From NCBI GenBank assembly GCA_030248295.1, contig JASANH010000789.1, positions 124,001-188,000 of the forward strand: a stretch of DNA of 64,000 nt. Direction: 5' to 3'. A program made the position numbers and the translations under genes. Under the pieces are notes generated by a model. It searched no databases. It saw nothing but the letters and a program-made list of their open reading frames with translations, and was not told the DNA's origin. The DNA is from Mesodorylaimus sp. YZB2_4. Lineage: Eukaryota > Nematoda > Enoplea > Dorylaimida > Dorylaimidae. Below, piece after piece: positions 10,560-20,481 of the stretch. Positions within the stretch are counted from its first letter, which is position 1; each line of letters opens with the position of its first letter.

Positions 10560-11084
10560 TCAGTCCATCAGACTGATCACGACGGCCACGAAGATGAGGA
10601 TCAGCAGAAAAGCGCTGAGTCGGAGCATGCGCGAAGTGGATGTGAAGCCTTCTTCCACTTTCCGCTCGATACGCTGCAGGATTCCGAGCGTGTCGTCGGC
10701 CTGTTCTTTAGCTGTGCGGAAACGACTCTTTAAGTTGACCACTTGGATCTTAGGCTCATCGGCGGGCGTCAGCGTGTGCCATTCCTTCTCTCGATCGAGT
10801 TCGTCGTCGCGAGCGACACGAGCCTTGATGGCCGTCTTGTGATCGATAGCCGTCAGATTGTCGGGCACCTTGAGCAGTTTGACGGCCACTTCGACCTGGC
10901 TCGATTTATCGATGAAACCGCTCTTGGGTTGGAAGAGGTACAAGCCGCTCTGATCGGTGAACAGCTTGTATCCCAGACGTTGGCCAGTCAGGTTGTTCAC
11001 CTTCAGTTTGACTTCGTCCAAGCGACCCTCTTGCACATCGAACACCAACTCGGGCGGTTCCACATTGATCAGGGTCGGGGGCAT
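10560..11084 (-). CDS. Tail-anchored MSP-domain protein, VAP-like
   Basis: A single frame of 174 aa from ATG 11084 (MPPTLINVEPPELVFDV). Residues about 5-115 form an MSP domain with the usual PxxLxF entry strand, LKVNN, and LFQPKSGFID in place of the VAP RVRPNSGIID. A heptad-rich stretch follows (EQADDTLGILQRIERKVEEG) and then a C-terminal hydrophobic anchor (LSAFLLILIFVAVVISLMD). VAPs sit in the ER membrane and recruit FFAT-motif partners to contact sites. Here the KTT patch that binds FFAT is not conserved, so binding may differ. An upstream in-frame extension to 11243 is open, but homology starts at 11084. The gene is intronless, perhaps retrocopied. Confidence 0.85.
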   Translation of the reverse strand: MPPTLINVEPPELVFDVQEGRLDEVKLKVNNLTGQRLGYKLFTDQSGLYLFQPKSGFIDKSSQVEVAVKLLKVPDNLTAIDHKTAIKARVARDDELDREKEWHTLTPADEPKIQVVNLKSRFRTAKEQADDTLGILQRIERKVEEGFTSTSRMLRLSAFLLILIFVAVVISLMD

Positions 11085-11978
11085 GATCGGATCGTGTTTG
11101 AACTCGGACGACGGGAAGAACGGAGGGGACAAGAGAAGCGACTCGCACAGACAGAATAGCGAGCGGGTACTGATAATTGGGACTGAAGAATGAGTGTACT
11201 CTGCTTCACATTGCTTTACGCCTTCATAGGCCATAAAGGTCACATCTTTGCGACATTGATCGAACTGGCTTTAGGGCAGATATGCGGTTATAAGGCAGGT
11301 GTCTGATCTCACAGTCGGTTAAGCTTTCTTAAAATAAAATGCCGCGTATGTTTGTCTGCATCTGCTGTACAGATACGCGTGAATCAAGGGGAGAACGTAA
11401 GTGTGTTCTTTTTGAATGCGTCATCCATCTCTAAAAATCATATTCGCTTCGACCTTCTTCTCCTTTTGGGCACTCACTTCTTATATTCTATAATGTGCTC
11501 TATTGAGCAGTATGACTTCAGGCATTTTTCAGAGCGCCAGGGCGCTCATTAGTATATGGCGCCATACTTATAACCAATGTTGCACATTGATCCGTCGCTG
11601 ATCACGCTTTAAGATGTTTTAAGCTGAGGGAGACATTCCTCAATATTGCCCAAACAGTGTTTGTAAGCATTTTCGAAAAATACATTACGAAACAGAGATG
11701 CAGCCAGGAGAACGAAATTCACTGTGCGTACTTGACCGTTATTTTGCAAAAGACCTTTGAAACTAGAGTCATAACGTTATTGTTAAGAAATCGATTTAAC
11801 TAGAGTCATAACGTTATTGTTTAGGAATCCATGTCGTCACATCCCTACTCGCCGTTGACATGACCAATGCAGCCGCCGCGTGGCCTTCCTTGGTATGGAA
11901 CACTAGACTTTGGTGAGATGGTTTATATTGTGTACGTTTGACACTAGTCATAATAAGGAGCCTCGTCGTTTGGTTTAA

Positions 11979-12308
11979 CCCCTAGTTGGTCTCACTGTTT
12001 GCAGCATCAAGTAGCAACTGTACGATGCCTGTGATAGAAGATAGTTCTTCCTTTCGTACGATTCATGTTTCAATTGAAGTTATTATTGTTCTTGGGCACT
12101 TTTTTGGGGTTTTCGGGCCGCCGTTTGGGAACCGCTTGATCGATTTCGATAATTTTTGGTACTAGCATGTCCTACCTATCAACCTATGATACTACCAAAC
12201 GGTTTTGCGAAATAATGGCTGGTTGTCGAGATATGCAGATAAAACCGTTTCGCCCTGTGTTATAACATGCGTTGGGTCTGTGGACCCAAGAGTTCGACCA
12301 ACTACGGG
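11979..12308. mobile_element. piggyBac-like MITE with TTAA target duplication
   Basis: The left end reads CCCCTAGTTGGTCTCAC directly after TTAA (11975-11978). The right end, reverse-complemented, reads CCCGTAGTTGGTCGAAC directly before TTAA (12309-12312). That is 14 of 17 matching bases in the terminal inverted repeats, with the exact TTAA site duplication of the piggyBac superfamily. At 330 bp it cannot encode a transposase. A small internal hairpin (GGGTCTGTGGACCC) sits near the right end. Confidence 0.75.
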
Positions 12309-13084
12309 TTAAGTGATTTTGCGCTTGTACATCGTCACCAGAGGCATCGTCGTCATCAAGGCTGTGCCGTCTTGTTGCTATTGTATCTCCCGGCGTGAAA
12401 CATAGCTCGGGTTTTCGGAGGCTGATGAAACCAAGTTACGGAATTGGAGAAAATAGTGTTCTGGCACATCGACAAATGTGTGAGTGACGGGTCCACGGTA
12501 TAGTTTTTGTCAAATTTTTGTTTTACTTGTTCAAGGTTTATTGCAAAGCGGAATGCGCCGATATGATTAGGGTGGTGCATCGTAGCTTCGGATACATGTT
12601 GGAGTAAAAGTTATAGTTTGTAATGGCCGATCTGACCGTGTGGCATGCAGTTTCTGTTTCATTGCTGCTTCTTCTGGTACTTATGTTTCGTTAGTTGTCC
12701 AAACCGCCATTTTCACACATAGCAGTATGGCCGCAAATAATAAACTCGTAGTTTAGGCAGCACCGATATACACTGTTGCACTCAAGTGTAGTAAATAAGA
12801 GAACAAAAGCATCAATTGTGCATCACTCGAAATCCTCTCAGGCAATTCATTTGGTGTTTTTATTGGCAAATATCCCGAATTTGCCTTTTGCGTCGCTCAT
12901 TGTCTAGTCTCACTTTTGAAGCTGGGTGGTTTCTTTGAGTTGCCCAGCATAAGAAGCTGTTTTTTTGCAGAACATTCTCCTTTTTATCGATTTGCGCCTC
13001 GGTCTCCGTTTGAAATCCTACTGTAGTCATAGGGTGTTTATATACCTGCGTCCGGCTTGGACTAGCGATCCAAGTGTGCGCGGC

Positions 13085-13130
13085 TGGCAGAGCATGGATA
13101 CACCGGCGCATATATGTAGTGTATCCATGT
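13085..13130. repeat. Short hairpin beside the foldback element
   Basis: catggatacac and gtgtatccatg form a perfect 11-bp inverted repeat with a loop of about 14 bases. ggcagag precedes both arms as a direct word. It stands just left of the 131-bp foldback element. Confidence 0.7.
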
Positions 13131-13144
13131 GGCAGAGCCACTTA

Positions 13145-13275
13145 AGGCGCATTTATAGTCGACAAAATTTCTACACCTACCCCTCGGGTAGGTGTAATAG
13201 CACACGCTTAAGTATATGGCCATTACACCTACCTTAGGGGTAGGAGTAGAAATTTTGTCGACTATAAATGCGCCT
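13145..13275. mobile_element. 131-bp palindromic foldback element
   Basis: Two arms of about 55 bases (AGGCGCATTTATAGTCGAC... and its inverse) match with about four mismatches around a loop of some 20-30 bases. TTA flanks both ends (13142-13144 and 13276-13278), which fits a 3-bp target-site duplication. There is no coding capacity. It would fold into a near-perfect hairpin as RNA or single-stranded DNA. Confidence 0.8.
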
Positions 13276-14251
13276 TTACTCCAAACGGCCGCGCACAATC
13301 TCAAAGAAAACCGATAATACAGTGTCACGGTTTTGTCACCTCACTAGAAAGCTGTCGAGAAAGGTTCTGTTCGTGAGCATTCTTCTCTCGAACGAGACAG
13401 GTTTCTTTGATAGGGCAAGGTACAGAGCCTTGTGGGTGCCATGGTGTCGGTAATTTTATTGTTCGAAACCTTATCTCCCTGCGGTATGTTGTGCATTTAG
13501 AGTAGAAAAGGGAAGAGAGTGTAGGTCGGCCATCACATCTTTGGGTAGTCCATGGAGAGCAGTCCGCTTGTGGTTGATTGTCGTGGCTGAACAAAGTGTA
13601 CTCTGACTATTTTGTCGTTGACTATACTCTTTGACTTCCACTGCGGCACGGCAACAGACATAAGTTTGCGAGGAAACGCTTCATGAATGCGGTTTTTGGC
13701 CGAGGTACAGCTACTACGAATAAACCTATGAGCAGAAATATCTGCAATGACTGAGCCACTGGGAACAGCAGAACCACCAAGAAACAATGAACTATGTTTA
13801 CACTGGCTAGTATGTTGTGAAAAACTTTTTGTGGTTGTTGCTGAAAAAGAAAAGAAGCCTCGCATTTCTTCTTCGGGGCTGGTTTTCAACTGGGCTCTCA
13901 CTGCCAGACATGTTTCATCAGAAATAAAAGGAAGCTTTTAGATGGTTAATAAGAGGTCAAATGAAGAAAATACGACAAAAACTTCTTGCATATTGAAATA
14001 TGTAGAGCTCACGATCAATGCAGCCAGCAAATTTGTAACAGTTAAGACTAAACACCAGAAGTATTTTTGAATTTAGCACCAAAAGGGATAAGCAATTTTT
14101 TACCGGTCTTGTTGTCTGCTAAAGCGCGGCAGCGTAGCACTAAAAAATTGGACAAATTGGAGGCCCGCAATTAGAGTATCCATTGTATGTGAAGAATTTC
14201 CCAAAATTGGCATTCCGTTGGATTTATCGCCTGCTTTGACGACATCCTGAA

Positions 14252-16072
14252 ATGGCGTACTACGCCGTTTTTGTGCCAGGCCATTCGGAATCACCACCTT
14301 CGTTGGCAGAGAATTGTAATGGCGGGGACGCGCCAAATGAATCACCCTTCGTCTTTCGAGAAATGGCTAAAGCATTGGAAACAATCAAGAAATTCAAAGA
14401 AAAATCACCAAGATTCAAGAATTTTTCGACATACGAAGAAGCTATGCGATTCTGTGCGGATGGTGGCGATGACAGTACTGCATCGGTTAGGAAGGATGAT
14501 ACTAATTTGGGGGAAGGTGATCGACCAGGGCTACCTGCCCTTCCTTCGTCAACTCCATCAGTTGAGGAACTTCCGCGACCATTCCCAGCTCCAACACGGC
14601 CCCAACTGACCGAATTCAAGAAGGCTATCGAATCGAAAAATATCGAGAAGGTTCGGGAATTGATCGATTCTAATCCCCGATATCTGATCAATTGCAGTGG
14701 CGATACACCCACCATTTTGCAAGAGGGATTTCGATACAACGCTTTGCACGTTGCTGCCCGTGCTGGACACTTGGATACTATGAAAGCCGTATTGGAACTT
14801 TTTCGTGACGAAACATCGGCTTATGTTAATCGATTATATCCCGATGATCGCGATGAGACAACAACATCGAATCGTCGGCGCGTGCTCTTGGATTTTTACT
14901 TGAATACGCCCGACAAGGGATTCAATGACACCCCGTTACATTTCTCCGTCAAGAATGGACACGTCGAGTTGGTCAAATATTTGTGTTCTTTCAACGAATG
15001 CCAAAGAATGTTGGTCAATAAGAACGGACAGACTCCAAAGGACTTGGCGAAAGAAAGTGATCGATTCCCAGATAAGGTCAAGAAAGAAATTATGCTCTTA
15101 TTGGACAATGGATCGCCGTCCTTCTATGTCCCACTGTATCGTGCGCGGGATGAAGCCGATGCACCAATTCTTCGACGTCCATCTACTGGATTTCCGATGG
15201 ATTCATTGAAACTGGATAACAAACTTGCTGATTCTGAGTATCGATTAGCAGCTTATATCGGACCGGTGAGCGCGGACGATGCCCACCAATTATACGAGCA
15301 ATGGGCCTTCAATAATGATCGGAGTCCTCCAGCACGATCGACCAAAAAATCCAGCAAGAAATCTGTGTCGAAATCGGTTTTGAATGCCACTTCAGTGAAA
15401 CGATCAGATTTGCACAAAGGCATGGAACGCGTTGGTCGTCAAATCGCCGCATCTGGTAATCGCGGCTGGTCTGAATATTGGCACTTTCTCAATGCATTTG
15501 TCGATTTGCGCTCAGAAAGTGGTTTGACACTATTGGAGCGATATTTTTCCCAAAAAGCAGCGAACGAAAAAGCGACTTTCGACAACAATCTGCAATCGAA
15601 ATTGACCCAAGTCGAGGAGCAACGTCTGGAAAAAGAATCCTGTCGCAGGAAATTAGATTTTGATGACGAAGAAGAAAAGGATCCTGATTCAAGTCGAGAT
15701 TCTGCAGATTTGTTCTTCGACGCGTCTGAAGACAATTTTAAAATGGGATCAGCCAAACCGAAAGGCGCTCAAGTTGATTTCGCTCGTTTATGGGCTCGAG
15801 AAGAATCAGAATCGAAGGATGGCTTTTTTACTCCGCCCCAAGAATTTACAGCAAATGTAATCATTGGTCAAGAACCGACAAAATTGGATTTGGATGTGTT
15901 CGCGGCCTTAGAAAATGTGAAATTTGATGAGACCAAATTTCCAAGAACAGCGGCTTGGATAAAAATGATACGCGATTTTTCGGATGAAGAACGTCGTCAG
16001 TGGGTGCCTTTGGATTCGCCACGGGCTGCGAAATCGAAGCAGAAATTGTCTATTTTGCGTGATTCCAAATAA
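14252..16072 (+). CDS. ANKLE2: ANKLE2/LEM4-like ankyrin protein
   Basis: One frame of 606 aa. Residues 1-68 match the viroplasmin-like N-terminal module of ANKLE2 (MAYYAVFVPG, then PRFKNFSTYEEAMRFC). Two clear ankyrin repeats follow (ALHVAARAGHLDTMKAVLEL near residue 165, TPLHFSVKNGHVELVKYL near 225). The diagnostic ANKLE2 block comes next: YIGPVSADDAHQLYEQW (about 333-350), GMERVGRQIA and GWSEYWHFLNAFVDL (about 390-420). The tail is acidic and low in complexity. In animals ANKLE2 acts at the nuclear envelope/ER to bring PP2A to BAF and inhibit VRK1 during nuclear reassembly after mitosis. No LEM domain or N-terminal membrane span is visible, as in the C. elegans protein. The stop codon overlaps AATAAA (16068-16073); ATTAAA follows near 16174. 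It is convergent with NOL8. Confidence 0.9.
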   Translation: MAYYAVFVPGHSESPPSLAENCNGGDAPNESPFVFREMAKALETIKKFKEKSPRFKNFSTYEEAMRFCADGGDDSTASVRKDDTNLGEGDRPGLPALPSSTPSVEELPRPFPAPTRPQLTEFKKAIESKNIEKVRELIDSNPRYLINCSGDTPTILQEGFRYNALHVAARAGHLDTMKAVLELFRDETSAYVNRLYPDDRDETTTSNRRRVLLDFYLNTPDKGFNDTPLHFSVKNGHVELVKYLCSFNECQRMLVNKNGQTPKDLAKESDRFPDKVKKEIMLLLDNGSPSFYVPLYRARDEADAPILRRPSTGFPMDSLKLDNKLADSEYRLAAYIGPVSADDAHQLYEQWAFNNDRSPPARSTKKSSKKSVSKSVLNATSVKRSDLHKGMERVGRQIAASGNRGWSEYWHFLNAFVDLRSESGLTLLERYFSQKAANEKATFDNNLQSKLTQVEEQRLEKESCRRKLDFDDEEEKDPDSSRDSADLFFDASEDNFKMGSAKPKGAQVDFARLWAREESESKDGFFTPPQEFTANVIIGQEPTKLDLDVFAALENVKFDETKFPRTAAWIKMIRDFSDEERRQWVPLDSPRAAKSKQKLSILRDSK

Positions 16073-16216
16073 AAAGTGGTTTTATGTATAGTACCATCGA
16101 AAATTTTCTGCCTGTATTTTGTAGCAAGATTTATTATTAATTTTTTGTGCCACAAGCTATGACTTTGTACTAATTAAAATGTAAAAAAGTTAGGTTTTAA
16201 AATCTTTCATTTAAAC

Positions 16217-16222
16217 TTTATT
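16217..16222 (-). terminator. Poly(A) signal of the NOL8-like gene
   Basis: AATAAA on the minus strand, 25 bp after the stop codon at 16247. The plus-strand ANKLE2 gene ends 145 bp away, so the two transcripts may overlap at their 3' ends. Confidence 0.6.
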
Positions 16223-16246
16223 TCATTCTACAAAAACGAAGCAGAA

Positions 16247-18203
16247 TTAGGTTCTCCGCGATTTATTAAGCCAAGCTGATCTTTGACTCCATTTGCCTTT
16301 TCCTACTGCTTCTTTCTCTTGTTTTAATCTTTGCTTTTTCAGAGCTTCTTTTCGTCGACTTTTGTAAAACTGAAAGACAAGAAGACCTGCGTCAAACTGC
16401 GAGTCCACATGTGAGAAAAGAAAGCACAAAATATGATTGAGGAAGAGGGGTTCAGGACACATGATCAAAAACTTTAGCCCTGTGTGGGAGTCGAACCTGC
16501 ACCTCTGATAAACGCAACAGCAAAAAATTTACCCGAATAAGGCCAATTCGCTGCTTTTCCCATCGTTTTCGCATTGTCTCCATGTCTTCTAATCGCCGAA
16601 ATTTTTCTGCTTCTCCTGCAAAGAATAAAGTAATGGAAAAAAATTTAAAAAACCAAAACCGCACTTACCCAAAATTCTTTCATCTTTTTGATCATAAAAG
16701 AAAAATGATGTAAGTGTCGCCAATTTCTTTTTTTGTAACGACTCCATTGATTTTTGAGGATTCGACAACTGTTCTGGTTTTTCTTCTTCCTCATCTTCGG
16801 ATGACGAATCTTTGACTCGCATTAGCGAACGTTGCCATAAAGGTAGGTTAACAGAGGTGGCCATTGAATCTGTCTTGGAAATAGCAGTGTCGTTCGTACT
16901 TTCATCACGACCAAATAGTTTTCTTAAACTGAATCCAGAATCTGCGTTTTCCACATTTGTTGTCTTCTGACCAATTCGTTGACGAAGCTGCTCAGCGAAC
17001 TCGGAATCCAATCCGATCTTGGCAGCAGGGGTTGGTTGAGCATCTTCTGCAGGAATCTCTTTTTCCGACTCTTCATCCGAGTTTGTTGATGATTGACTTA
17101 AATCTGCTTTGTCATCATTTTCTTCGCAGTCGGTGTTCTGTACTTGATATTGACGATGAGCTGGATTATCAGGATCGTAGCGCAAATAAGGCACGTGTTT
17201 CGATTTTTTATGCGAAGTATCTTCGTCTTTCTCCAAAGGTTTCCCGAGCACTTTTTCTAAAATACGCATAGCTGCATGCCGTTCTTGTTTGAGATTGGCC
17301 GATTCATGACCAATATCTTGACTGGTTTCATTCTTTGACTCAGGGACATCGGTATCGTCGAGAAATCGAGCATCGAGTCGGAAACGCTGATCAGCGCCGC
17401 CATATTTAGATTGGAGTTCGAGGAGCTACAAATAAAAGAAACAATTTTATCTTGAAAATCTTCTGATTTCTGATTTCATCGAAATTCGACATTCAAATTT
17501 CAAATTGCACCAGTTTCTTCTGAATTGCTCTACTTTGTGGGGTCAGGCTAGGCAACGAATATTTGAAGTCCTTACTCACTTATTGAAAAAGCAAATACTC
17601 TTACCTTTGATCCCATTGCGCCATCGAACTTTGGGGCACTGAACTCACTATTATTGACTTCATCTTCGCTATCATCATCGAAAAGCTTTTTCCGATCGTT
17701 ATTCGCTTGGAAATTTCGACTCTGCGTTGATTTCTGTTGACCGTTTTGTGCCTTTCCAGAAAATATGCCATCGTCATCTGAATCTTGATCCGATGAGGAA
17801 GATGACGACTCAAATTTGATTTTCTTATTGATTAAAGTTCTCCCTGAGTCCTGAAAAATCAAAGATGGCGTTAATAAAAATCTGGTTGTAAAATAAAATC
17901 TCAAAGTGCTACATATGATATTTTCATATTTGCAAAGATCAGTTTAGAAAATCAGGTTCAACTTACAATCGATTTCAGAGATGAGCTTATAAGATTCTGC
18001 TTTTGAGCATACGATTCTCGTTGACGTTTTATGGATTCTAACCGTTTTCGATCCGCTTCTTGATGTCGCTGTAACGCGCTGCTGTTTTTCGAGGCCAATA
18101 ATGAGCCATTGAAATTTTGAGTTTGAAGTTTCTTAGAATCGGAGACATTGACTGGAGATAAACCGAAAGCAATTGTTCCTTTGAATTCTGGAATTTTTGC
18201 CAT
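16247..18203 (-). CDS. NOL8: Nucleolar protein 8 (NOL8)-like, no RRM
   Basis: Five exons (18203-17967, 17850-17605, 17425-16669, 16615-16533, 16369-16247) join in phase to give 481 aa. Conserved NOL8 blocks appear in order: a basic helix ending QKQNLISSSLKSI, serine/aspartate-rich acid stretches, LLELQSKYGGADQRFRLDAR, the YLRYDPDNPAHRQY block, LATLTSFFFYDQKDERILG, and the KRWEKQRIGLIR plus YKSRRKEALKKQ tail. NOL8 is a nucleolar factor linked to ribosome biogenesis. Vertebrate NOL8 is over 1,100 aa with an N-terminal RRM. Here an in-frame stop lies four codons before ATG 18203, so the RRM is absent or encoded elsewhere. The last intron has two in-frame acceptors (16370 and one 27 bp upstream), allowing a nine-residue variant. 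Confidence 0.87.
16475..16505 (-). repeat. tRNA 3'-half-like relic in an NOL8 intron
   Basis: On the minus strand GGTTCGACTCC is a perfect pol III B box and could form a T-arm (gtg...cac). No A box or acceptor stem is found upstream. It may be a tRNA relic or SINE piece, within intron 4 of NOL8. Confidence 0.35.
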
Positions 18204-18972
18204 TTTAATCAGTTACCACCGATAAAATAAAAAAAAACCCAAATCCGTAAAATTGTAATGCGGCGAACTTGGATCCACTTAGCAGACAAAAAGTCGAGCC
18301 TGAACATCATCTGTGATGGTATAGCGCTGAGCGCGACGCATCTTAGACGGCCAGCATCATGTTTCGTCATTCATTTGGGTACTTGACGTAAACGGCGTGC
18401 TGGAAGCATGAATACGAAAGAAGATAGCACCTAACGGAGGAAATATTTGACACCAGCCACATAAAATTCTTCAGCAGTAGATTTATTTGGCTAGAGAAAG
18501 ATCAGAGAATGAGAAACCTACAGTACTGCTCAGATGGCTTCAAATATAAAATTTTAACAGAATCCTTTTTCCTAGTCATCTGGAAACGTATTGGATTATT
18601 TGCGCTGTGTAGAGCACAATTCCTGAGTGGAGTTATCTACGAGGCCACAGATGAGGACTGATGAGGGGGACAGTAAGCTCGCGCAGGATGGGCCCAAAGT
18701 GGTCTCTACCAGTGTGGGCATACCTGCGCTCGTGTGAATTGCCGTGTCACGGGTAGTTGGTTTTATGGGGGACCCTGGGGAATATAAGAATGGGCCCCTG
18801 GATGAAACTGTTGCTCTCGCTCGATTTTACTCCAACCAGTTGTCATAAATTTTTGGGGCACCCCACTGGATTTGTCCATCCGATTGGCAGACCTGTGGTG
18901 TTGGCCAAGCGCCAGCCAGGGACTTCGATTGGCGCGCTCTCAAGGGACGCATACGGTCGTCGTACCCTTGGC
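18204..18972. other. Intergenic, nothing recognised
   Basis: The upstream region of the NOL8-like gene. No other gene, RNA or clear repeat seen. Confidence 0.5.
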
Positions 18973-19966
18973 CAGTGTCGACCGCACCCACCGTACCGCC
19001 GTACCTCGGGGTGGTACGGTATAATATGGGTACAGCACTGAAAATAAGCCGGTACGGCCGTACCGAGTTTTATATTTTGTGTGTAATTTAACGCTCAGGT
19101 ACATTCCTTCGCTTCAAAGCGGTCAATTTTTTTGAAGAGAAAATGACCAAAGTTTAAGTATTTACTCGCAGAGCATCTTATTTTATATTCCTGATGCTAG
19201 CAGGCTGACTTTGGGGCTGTGATCCTTATGAATTCTACCAAGTGCTGCTAAAAATGCTGCTTTCTTGAATAGAAATGTGGTCATTAATGGAGTCGCTGTT
19301 TCTGAATTTGAGGCGCCTGCCATGCTACACTTTGGTGCATGGAAGACTAAATTCTCCCCTTAAATTTTTCGCGGTTGATTAAATGATTGTCACATTATTG
19401 ATTAAATTTCAACAGATGTTGTCTGCAATGCTTTCTCATCCATCTTGATTCAAAAATTTTGTTGGAATCTTTGCGCAAAACATCGAAACAGGAGGCTCCT
19501 GGATCTCCAGCAAGCATGGATAACCAGGCGTCGCGATACAGATTTATACGTCATCATTACATTTCTCATATCATGGTAGTTGTAGATAATCTAGTCTTTG
19601 AGCGTAGGTAAAGTAGAATAATGGAGAGAAATGATTTCTGGTAATCTGCGATATCAAAGGAGACCGCTATGAAGTCAAGGACTATCTCAAACTTCTTCTA
19701 TACTTCAATGCTGTTCTTGGTTATAATATCTTCGAACCCGAGGATCATCGAACTGCTCGCAGCCAAGAAGTAAATTAATATAATGGGCATGGCGATTTTT
19801 TAGATGCGCACCAGAGTCACAAAGCCTTTACTTCAATATCTATACAATTTTTGAGAAAATTTTTTTGGCTGCCAAGATGGAGTTTTTATCAGTACGGTAC
19901 GGCACAGTACGGCCGTACCAGGCCCCAGGTACGGGTACGTCAAAAAAGTCGGTACGGTCGACTCTG
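18973..19966. mobile_element. Non-autonomous hAT-like element
   Basis: The left end CAGTGTCGACCG and the reverse complement of the right end CAGAGTCGACCG match at 11 of 12 bases and start with the CAG usual for hAT ends. Both subterminal zones are packed with CGTACC/GGTACGG words in both orientations, as in hAT transposase-binding clusters. The 8-bp flanks are similar but not identical (acccttgg against atcctttg, one base offset). The 994-bp body has no transposase frame. Confidence 0.65.
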
Positions 19967-20481
19967 ATCCTTTGGGTGCATACTTGAAGACTCGACTCCA
20001 GGGCAGGTACTCTTAATTTGTCTGATACAGGACTGTCGAAACATCGATGTGGTTATGAACTCACTAGTGCTGACCTTGGTCTTTACTGCGCCCACGACAG
20101 GGGAACTGATTGCCATCATGGGCATCTCAGGACCTGGTGCACTCGATCAGGAGCCAGGCTAGGTACGTCACACAGAGCAGTTACCACCCCAGGAAGGCAT
20201 GGCACAGACGCCCGAACGATTTCAGGACGGTGTCTCATTGATCGTACCGTCCACCGTGAGCTTGAAATGTTGCTTACTGTATCACCCATCTGCCCACAGC
20301 ATGTTGTGCTACAGACATTATTTTCGACTCCATGATACACCACAAGTAACAAGATACAAATAGAAGAATCATTTTTGCACGTGTCCATCATTTTGACCGA
20401 CCATGGACTTGGAATTTTTGGGTGTTCGATTCTTGAGAAATCAAGCCTGGCCTTTCTTTATTGTCACTATGGTCATCGAAG
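19967..20481. other. 3' flank of the vWA gene, duplicated
   Basis: The last 150 bases (about 20330-20430: caccac, caagtaacaagatac, ttgaccgaccatg) resemble 27518-27600 next to the other intact vWA gene. The duplicated block therefore reached beyond the coding region. No gene of its own is seen. Confidence 0.55.

Larger units (their letters stand above)
11085..14251. other. Intergenic, repeat-bearing
   Basis: No gene recognised in about 3.2 kb apart from short unsupported frames. It contains a 24-bp direct repeat (aactagagtcataacgttat... at 11761 and again at 11798), a piggyBac-like MITE (11979-12308) and a palindromic foldback element (13145-13275), listed separately. Confidence 0.6.

Noticed and set aside
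10743-11159. 138-codon plus-strand frame
   Set aside because: Antisense shadow of the MSP/VAP-like gene.
13533-13901. 122-codon minus-strand frame
   Set aside because: No motif, no splice support, and it lies in a repeat-bearing intergenic region.
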